A DNA stretch of 64,000 bases from the NCBI RefSeq assembly GCF_008369915.1, contig NZ_VSRN01000001.1, forward strand, positions 3,530,501 through 3,594,500, in the 5' to 3' direction. The first letter of the stretch is position 1, and every line of letters starts with the position of its first letter. The notes beneath the pieces are model-generated. The model saw nothing but the letters and a program-made list of their open reading frames with translations. It searched no databases and was not told where the DNA came from. The stretch is from Dyadobacter sp. UC 10. Its GTDB lineage: Bacteria; Bacteroidota; Bacteroidia; Cytophagales; Spirosomataceae. A program made the position numbers and the translations under genes. Positions 59,977 through 64,000 of the stretch are shown here, one piece after another.

Positions 59977-60423
59977 TCAGGCTTCCTGCTCTTCAATAAT
60001 TGTGATCTTTTGAATTTTATCTCCCTGACGGATCAGATCAACGGTATCAACACCTTCTACTACTTTTCCAAAACAAGTGTGGTTCCTGTCAAGGTGCGCC
60101 GTGTTATTTCGGCTGTGGCAGATAAAGAATTGGGACCCACCTGTATCACGTCCTGCGTGCGCCATCGAAAGTACGCCGCGGTCGTGGTATTGGTTGCCAC
60201 CTGTCAGCTCACATTTGATTTTGTATCCGGGGCCTCCGCGTCCTGTTCCGGTAGGATCACCACCCTGCACCATAAAGTCAGGAATTACGCGGTGAAAAAT
60301 CAATCCGTCATAAAAACCTTTTTTAGAAAGGTCAACAAAGTTTTTCACTGTCCCCGGCGCGTCTTCATCGTAAAATTCGATGAGCATAGTGCCCTTATCA
60401 GTGATCATTTCCGCTTTTGTCAT
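59977..60423 (-). CDS. Peptidyl-prolyl cis-trans isomerase, cyclophilin type
   Basis: 148 residues, single-domain cyclophilin without signal peptide. The active site shows FHRVIPDFMVQGGDPTGTG, GGPGYKIKCE, GVLSMAHAGRDTGGSQFFI and LDRNHTCFGKVVEGVDTVDLI. It catalyses proline isomerisation during protein folding in the cytoplasm. The gene is alone, followed by a hairpin at 59866-59916. Confidence 0.95.
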   Translation of the reverse strand: MTKAEMITDKGTMLIEFYDEDAPGTVKNFVDLSKKGFYDGLIFHRVIPDFMVQGGDPTGTGRGGPGYKIKCELTGGNQYHDRGVLSMAHAGRDTGGSQFFICHSRNNTAHLDRNHTCFGKVVEGVDTVDLIRQGDKIQKITIIEEQEA

Positions 60424-60490
60424 GTTAAAGAGAATCTAGATTTTGAAAAGTAAGCTGAGATTCCAGCCTTGCATTTGGGTGCTGGTGGTA

Positions 60491-60527
60491 TAAAACACAA
60501 AGAAAAGGAGAATGAGTCCTTTTCTTT
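60491..60527 (-). terminator. Terminator after the lytic transglycosylase gene
   Basis: A perfect 11-base stem AAAGAAAAGGA / TCCTTTTCTTT (loop GAATGAG) 28 bases past the stop at 60555, followed on the minus strand by GTGTTTTA. Confidence 0.6.
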
Positions 60528-60554
60528 GCATGATACTCAATAAAAAGATATTGC

Positions 60555-61325
60555 TTATGAATCGGCTGCAACCTTAGCCAAATCAAGTTCTGCCTTCTTT
60601 TGCTCTGATTTGAAATCAGTTAAGCGTGTCAAAACCTCTCCACTTCCCCATTCGCGGCTTCTTTCAGGATTGGAGAACCATTCCTTTACAGCCAGAATCT
60701 TGTATATATACTTAGCGGTTTCAGAATTCAGGCGCAATTTGAAAAAATCGTCCTTGTTTTGGGAATCCATCCTGTTTTGAATGTGCGTGGGGCCAGCATT
60801 GTAAGCAGCTGCTACTAATGTCCAGGAGCCCAGCTGGCGATATAATTCGCGAAGGTATTTGCCCGCTGCATGCGTTGATTTTACAAGATGCTTGCGGTCG
60901 TCCCTGGTTTCATTTACTACCAGTCCAAGATATTTTGCTGTGGATGGCATGAACTGCCAGTAGCCTCCTGCGCCTTTGTGTGAAGTAACCTGGTTACTCA
61001 TTGCGCTCTCGATGAGCGGCAGGTATTGAAAATCGGCTGGTACTCCGTACTTTTTAAGAATAGGCTCGATAATGCGCATTCTTTTTTGGGTCTTCGTCAT
61101 CAGCTTACGAAAGGATGGATTATCGTAATTTCTGATCATGTTCTGGTATCGCTCAGCGATTCGAAGCTCTGATAGTGGAACGGCTTCGCCACAAAAGTCA
61201 ATAGCAAGAAGATCTGAATCAATGATTGTTGTTTCTTTCAGCTCCTTCTTTTCAAGCTCCACCTCGCTCACAGGTTCATTGCCCATTATTGCGATTGAGA
61301 AGGCCATAAAGATAAGTTTAATCAT
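60555..61325 (-). CDS. Lytic transglycosylase (SLT domain), exported
   Basis: 256 residues with a short hydrophobic N-terminus (MIKLIFMAFSIAIMG), probably a signal or anchor. The SLT fold has the catalytic glutamate in FQYLPLIESAMSNQVTSHKGAGGYWQF, then MPSTAKYLGLVVNETRDDRKHLVKST and TLVAAAYNAGPTHIQNRM, and ends ETAKYIYKILAVKEWF. It cleaves the glycan strands of peptidoglycan, forming 1,6-anhydro ends. The MltD-like layout lacks a LysM domain. Confidence 0.92.
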   Translation of the reverse strand: MIKLIFMAFSIAIMGNEPVSEVELEKKELKETTIIDSDLLAIDFCGEAVPLSELRIAERYQNMIRNYDNPSFRKLMTKTQKRMRIIEPILKKYGVPADFQYLPLIESAMSNQVTSHKGAGGYWQFMPSTAKYLGLVVNETRDDRKHLVKSTHAAGKYLRELYRQLGSWTLVAAAYNAGPTHIQNRMDSQNKDDFFKLRLNSETAKYIYKILAVKEWFSNPERSREWGSGEVLTRLTDFKSEQKKAELDLAKVAADS

Positions 61326-61372
61326 TCATTTTGTATTTCGTGAAACATATTACTTGGCTTAAAGCCGGGGTG

Positions 61373-61407
61373 CAAAGATAACGGTATTGAATTTAAAATA
61401 TTTCAAA
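61373..61407 (-). promoter_or_regulatory. Candidate promoter for the lytic transglycosylase gene
   Basis: On the minus strand TTTG (61404-61407), a 23-base spacer and TATCTTTG (61373-61380, exact TAnnTTTG), about 48 bases before the gene start at 61325. Confidence 0.55.
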
Positions 61408-61626
61408 TTTTACTAAAATACTCATTTCCAGTGAATTGATTATTTTTAATTAGCACTAAACAAAGGGTATAGTATTTGGCCCAGATCTCTATCGCCAGTC
61501 AAATTACCTGGGAATCGTTACCCGCTAGGAATATTAGTGGGTGATTACCGGTGATCGCGAAACGTAAAATTTCGTGCCAGATATAATTTTAGTAAGGGTT
61601 ACAAAAAGTATATCTCCGTTTTTGGC

Positions 61627-61654
61627 TTGATTTACAATTATTTAGGCAAATTTG
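61627..61654 (+). promoter_or_regulatory. Weak candidate promoter for moeA
   Basis: TTG, 17 bases, then CAAATTTG, one mismatch from TAnnTTTG, about 128 bases before the moeA start. Confidence 0.28.
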
Positions 61655-61781
61655 CACGTATGTGGAATTAGTACTAAAATGCTATCCTTGCTGGATTTTG
61701 AAGATTTTATACACAAACTGCCCAGCAAAAAAGGTTTTGAAAGCCCTAATATTCTAACTTGCATTTCTTCTTTATTAGAAT

Positions 61782-62972
61782 ATGGTTACAGTCAACGAGG
61801 CGAAGCAATTAATTGTTGCCCATGCGGCGGTCTTGCCGCCGGAAACCAGGAAACTGGCTGATACTGTGGGTTATGTACTAGCTGAAAACATAAATGCGCC
61901 ACTGTCCCTCCCTTCATTCAGGCAATCTTCGATGGACGGTTACGCGATCCTGCATTCGGATATCAGCGCTGCTGGTACCGGCTTGCAATTGAAAGGCGAG
62001 TCAAAGGCGGGACAAACGGAGCTGGAAAATCTTACTCCCGGTTTTGCAATGCGGATCTTTACCGGCGCACCCGTTCCCGATGGCGCAACTGCGGTAATAA
62101 TGCAGGAGCACACGCGTGTTGCGGGCGGGCAGGTTTTTATCGATGAATTTCCGGTTCCTGAGGGCAAGAACGTGCGAAGGATCGGTCAGCAAATTATGGC
62201 GGGGACTACCGCTTTGACAGCCGGAACTTACCTTTCACCCGGCGGTATCGCTTTTTTGCAGGGGCTGGGAATTACTGATGTTCAGGTGTGCAGAAAGCCG
62301 AAAATCGGCTTATTGATTACGGGAGACGAACTTTTGAAGCCCGGTGAGCCGATGGTCGCTGGCAGGGTATTCGAATCAAATTCCGGCATGATAGCCGCGG
62401 CATTGAAACAAGAGGGGCTGAGGGAAATCGAAATCCGCTACGCCGGCGACGATCTTGATACGACCATCACCGAGTTGCAAAAACTTGTGGAAAAAAACGA
62501 CATAGTGCTGGCGTCGGGTGGAATTTCAGTAGGAGATTACGATTTCGTAGGAGAGGCGATGAATGCGGTCGGGGCAGAGACCGTTTTTTACAAGGTAAGA
62601 CAGAAACCAGGCAAGCCTTTGCTATTTGCTAAAAAGGATGAAAAGTTATTTTTCGCCTTGCCAGGGAATCCTGCATCCTCTCTGGTGTGTTACTATGAAT
62701 ATGTATTGCCAGCGATCAGGAAAATGACGGGCAGGACGGATTTGTTTTTGAAAGCATTGCAGTTGCCGGTCAAATATGGTTATTCATTTGACGGTGAGCG
62801 CGACGAATTTTTAAAGGCGTCGATAGCGGACGATTCTGTAATTCCGCTCGACGGACAGGAATCGTTTTCAATCCGCTCTTTTGCGCTGGCGGATGCAATT
62901 ATTTATCTCCCTGTCAGCCAGAACAAGGTGGCGGCGGGAGATTTGGTAGAAGTGCATTTGCTGCCATTTTAA
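61782..62972 (+). CDS. moeA: Molybdopterin molybdotransferase
   Basis: 396 residues, normal length. MoeA N-terminal part with LPSFRQSSMDGYAILHSDI, FTGAPVPDGATAVIMQEHT and PVPEGKNVRRIGQQIMAGT; MoCF-binding domain with KIGLLITGDELLKPGEP, VFESNSGMIAAALKQ and the SGGISVGDYDFV loop, then FALPGNPASSLVCYYEYVLPAI. It inserts molybdate into adenylylated molybdopterin to form Mo cofactor. It heads a moeA-moaD-moaE-moaC set on the plus strand. Confidence 0.96.
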   Translation: MVTVNEAKQLIVAHAAVLPPETRKLADTVGYVLAENINAPLSLPSFRQSSMDGYAILHSDISAAGTGLQLKGESKAGQTELENLTPGFAMRIFTGAPVPDGATAVIMQEHTRVAGGQVFIDEFPVPEGKNVRRIGQQIMAGTTALTAGTYLSPGGIAFLQGLGITDVQVCRKPKIGLLITGDELLKPGEPMVAGRVFESNSGMIAAALKQEGLREIEIRYAGDDLDTTITELQKLVEKNDIVLASGGISVGDYDFVGEAMNAVGAETVFYKVRQKPGKPLLFAKKDEKLFFALPGNPASSLVCYYEYVLPAIRKMTGRTDLFLKALQLPVKYGYSFDGERDEFLKASIADDSVIPLDGQESFSIRSFALADAIIYLPVSQNKVAAGDLVEVHLLPF

Positions 62973-63003
62973 TTTAGTCAGATAGATTTTGAACCGAAAA
63001 AAT

Positions 63004-63243
63004 ATGGGTTTGCACGTGCAGTATTTTGGAATGTTGGCAGAGGTGACGGGGCAGGCAGAGGAAAACTGGCTCGAAACCGGTAAGCTTACGGTAGGTGATT
63101 TTCGTAAACAGGTTACCGAAAAATATCCCGAGCTTCTTGGGAAGAAATTTAAAATCGCAGTAAACCGGCGGATATCCGAAGATCTCGCGCCTATTGACCC
63201 ACAATCTGAGATAGCACTTCTTCCACCATTTGCGGGAGGATAA
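63004..63243 (+). CDS. moaD: Molybdopterin synthase small subunit
   Basis: 79 residues from ATG 63004; the TTG at 62989 is less likely. Ubiquitin-like fold HVQYFGMLAEVTG, with the essential C-terminal glycine pair (PPFAGG) where the thiocarboxylate forms. It delivers sulfur to precursor Z with MoaE. The stop is eight bases before moaE. Confidence 0.93.
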   Translation: MGLHVQYFGMLAEVTGQAEENWLETGKLTVGDFRKQVTEKYPELLGKKFKIAVNRRISEDLAPIDPQSEIALLPPFAGG

Positions 63244-63251
63244 CAGGAGGT

Positions 63252-63701
63252 ATGGAAAAGAATCACAAGCCAAGAAAAGTATTTGTAGAAGGCCCGATCA
63301 GCCCGGATTTTATAGCGAAGTCTATTGCCAGTCACCAGTCCAAGACGAACATTGGCGCGCACGCGATCTTTTTAGGACAGATCAGGGCAGATGAAAAGGA
63401 GGGAGGCACAGTTTCCGGAATAGAGTACACTGCCTATGAGGATATGGCGAACGATGTTTTCTACGATATCCGCGAAGCCGCATTTGCGAAGTTTGAACTT
63501 ACCTGCTTGCATATTTACCACAGCCTAGGCCTCGTACCGACGGGAGAAATCAGCCTGTTCGTGTTCGTCTCGTCCCCCCACCGCCGCGCCGCATTCGAGG
63601 CTTCGGAGTTTATAGTTGAAGAAATTAAAAACAAAGCCCCGATTTTCGGGAAAGAGCTGATTGGAGAAGCCGGTGATTTTCGGTGGAAGGAGAATAGGTA
63701 G
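63252..63701 (+). CDS. moaE: Molybdopterin synthase large subunit
   Basis: 149 residues. MoaE marks: GAHAIFLGQIRADEKEGGTVSGIEYTAYEDMA, then HIYHSLGLVPTGEISLFVFVSSPHRRAAFEAS with the substrate-contacting Arg/Lys region and EIKNKAPIFGKE. It is the catalytic partner of MoaD. The GLVPTGE loop is typical. After it comes a purine-rich 104-base spacer to moaC. Confidence 0.95.
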   Translation: MEKNHKPRKVFVEGPISPDFIAKSIASHQSKTNIGAHAIFLGQIRADEKEGGTVSGIEYTAYEDMANDVFYDIREAAFAKFELTCLHIYHSLGLVPTGEISLFVFVSSPHRRAAFEASEFIVEEIKNKAPIFGKELIGEAGDFRWKENR

Positions 63702-63757
63702 GTAAGGGGGTAAAGGGAGGAAGGGAGGAAGGAGGAAGGGAGTAAGGAGGAAGGAGA
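63702..63757 (+). repeat. Purine-only tract with G-runs between moaE and moaC
   Basis: 56 bases with no C and only three T, made of AGGAAGG-type imperfect repeats (GGGAGGAA, GGAGGAA, GGAAGGAGA). It holds a run of five G and several runs of three, so a G-quadruplex is possible in the DNA or in the transcript. Confidence 0.8.
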
Positions 63758-63762
63758 TTTTT

Positions 63763-63787
63763 TGTCACCCTTAGCTTGTCGAAGGGC
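63763..63787. repeat. Dispersed-type palindromic intergenic repeat
   Basis: TGTCACCCTTAGCTTGTCGA, followed by AGGGC, is close to an interspersed intergenic repeat of the form CCTTCGACAAGCTnAGGGTGAC known from many bacterial genomes. Arms CCCTT and AAGGG can pair around an AGCTTGTCG loop. Confidence 0.55.
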
Positions 63788-63805
63788 ATTCATTAAAAAA
63801 TAGAA

Positions 63806-64000
63806 ATGGTCGATATTACGCATAAGTCGAATACACTTCGGGTTGCTAAGGCGCAGGCGGTTGTGCAGGTGAGTAAGGGTGAGACAATTGCCGCGATTAA
63901 GAACCGGACTGTTCCGAAGGGTGATGTATTTGAAATGGCCAAAGCTGCCGGATTTCTGGCAGTAAAAAAAACGCCGGACCTGTTGCCCGATTGTCACCCG
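63806..64000 (+). CDS. moaC: Cyclic pyranopterin monophosphate synthase, N-terminal fragment
   Basis: Starts at ATG 63806 and is cut by the window end after 65 codons. MVDITHKSNTLRVAKAQAVV is the MoaC N-terminal strand, and PKGDVFEMAKAAGFLAVKKT followed by the catalytic LLPDCHP motif is the family signature. It acts early in Mo cofactor synthesis, forming cPMP together with MoaA. A MoaCB fusion cannot be excluded because the C-terminus is missing. Confidence 0.92.
   Translation, partial: MVDITHKSNTLRVAKAQAVVQVSKGETIAAIKNRTVPKGDVFEMAKAAGFLAVKKTPDLLPDCHP

Larger units (their letters stand above)
61326..61781. other. 456-base divergent intergenic region
   Basis: Holds promoters for the lytic transglycosylase (minus) and moeA (plus). 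A short frame at 61652-61861 runs into the moeA start in another frame and is not a gene. I see no tRNA and no moco riboswitch that can be told by eye. Confidence 0.6.

Noticed and set aside
61652..61861. 69-residue frame before and into moeA
   Set aside because: Runs into moeA in another frame and has no recognisable content.

Overview
The window reads as a chromosomal segment of a Bacteroidota bacterium, most likely a Cytophagales member close to Dyadobacter/Spirosoma. This rests on the gene families (SLBB-type Wza, Wzi paralogues, PVC-type haem lipoprotein with HEAT repeats, DUF1080, GntR regulator with a periplasmic-binding-like domain, P. stutzeri-type L-rhamnose isomerase fused-aldolase pair), on weak or absent Shine-Dalgarno sequences, and on several exact matches to the Bacteroidota promoter -7 element TAnnTTTG. 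The species assignment is inference. I found no rRNA, tRNA, CRISPR array, transposase or integrase.

Layout. 1-1670: the 3' end of a superfamily 1 helicase gene, a DUF1080 protein and a HIT protein. 1677-31714: a roughly 30 kb capsule/exopolysaccharide locus, every gene on the minus strand, so transcription runs from right to left. In that order it holds the export and length-control genes (wza-like, wzz-like), a complete CMP-pseudaminic acid pathway (pseB, pseC, pseF, a pseG-pseH fusion, pseI), a hexapeptide acyltransferase, a PhyH-type dioxygenase, the Wzx flippase, an unassigned 350-residue protein, a Wzy candidate, three GT4 glycosyltransferases, a second hexapeptide transferase, two beta-helix (pectate-lyase-like) exported proteins, a methyltransferase, a UDP-glucuronate 4-epimerase-like enzyme, the initiating phosphoglycosyl transferase, and three tandem Wzi-like outer-membrane proteins. 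Together these can make a nucleotide-activated pseudaminic acid, assemble and flip a lipid-linked repeat, polymerise it, export it and hold it on the surface.

31837-41037: aspS, then a plus-strand trio (beta-propeller-like lipoprotein, CocE/NonD hydrolase, prolyl oligopeptidase), then a minus-strand MBOAT plus SGNH-like pair typical of glycan O-acylation. 41302-46332: an L-rhamnose catabolic unit (fused aldolase/dehydrogenase, rhamnose isomerase, GntR regulator) with good intrinsic terminators. 46442-57615: cell-envelope and housekeeping genes, including a DUF6600 protein, ArfB, an MFS transporter, a 1147-residue haem/HEAT lipoprotein and a CorC/HlyC-type CBS protein. 57638-59702: GalU beside a glucuronokinase-like GHMP kinase, which could supply UDP-glucuronate from free glucuronate; the two are separated by a nine-copy heptamer repeat. 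59977-61325: cyclophilin and a lytic transglycosylase. 61782-64000: molybdopterin cofactor genes moeA-moaD-moaE-moaC, the last one cut by the window end.

Most notable for follow-up: the pseudaminic acid capsule locus with its unassigned 350-residue protein (candidate Pse transferase), the triplicated Wzi, the PseG-PseH fusion, the PhyH oxygenase inside the locus, the glucuronokinase-GalU pair, a 600-base decayed-looking gap at 12.0-12.6 kb, and several hairpins and repeats in the intergenic regions.
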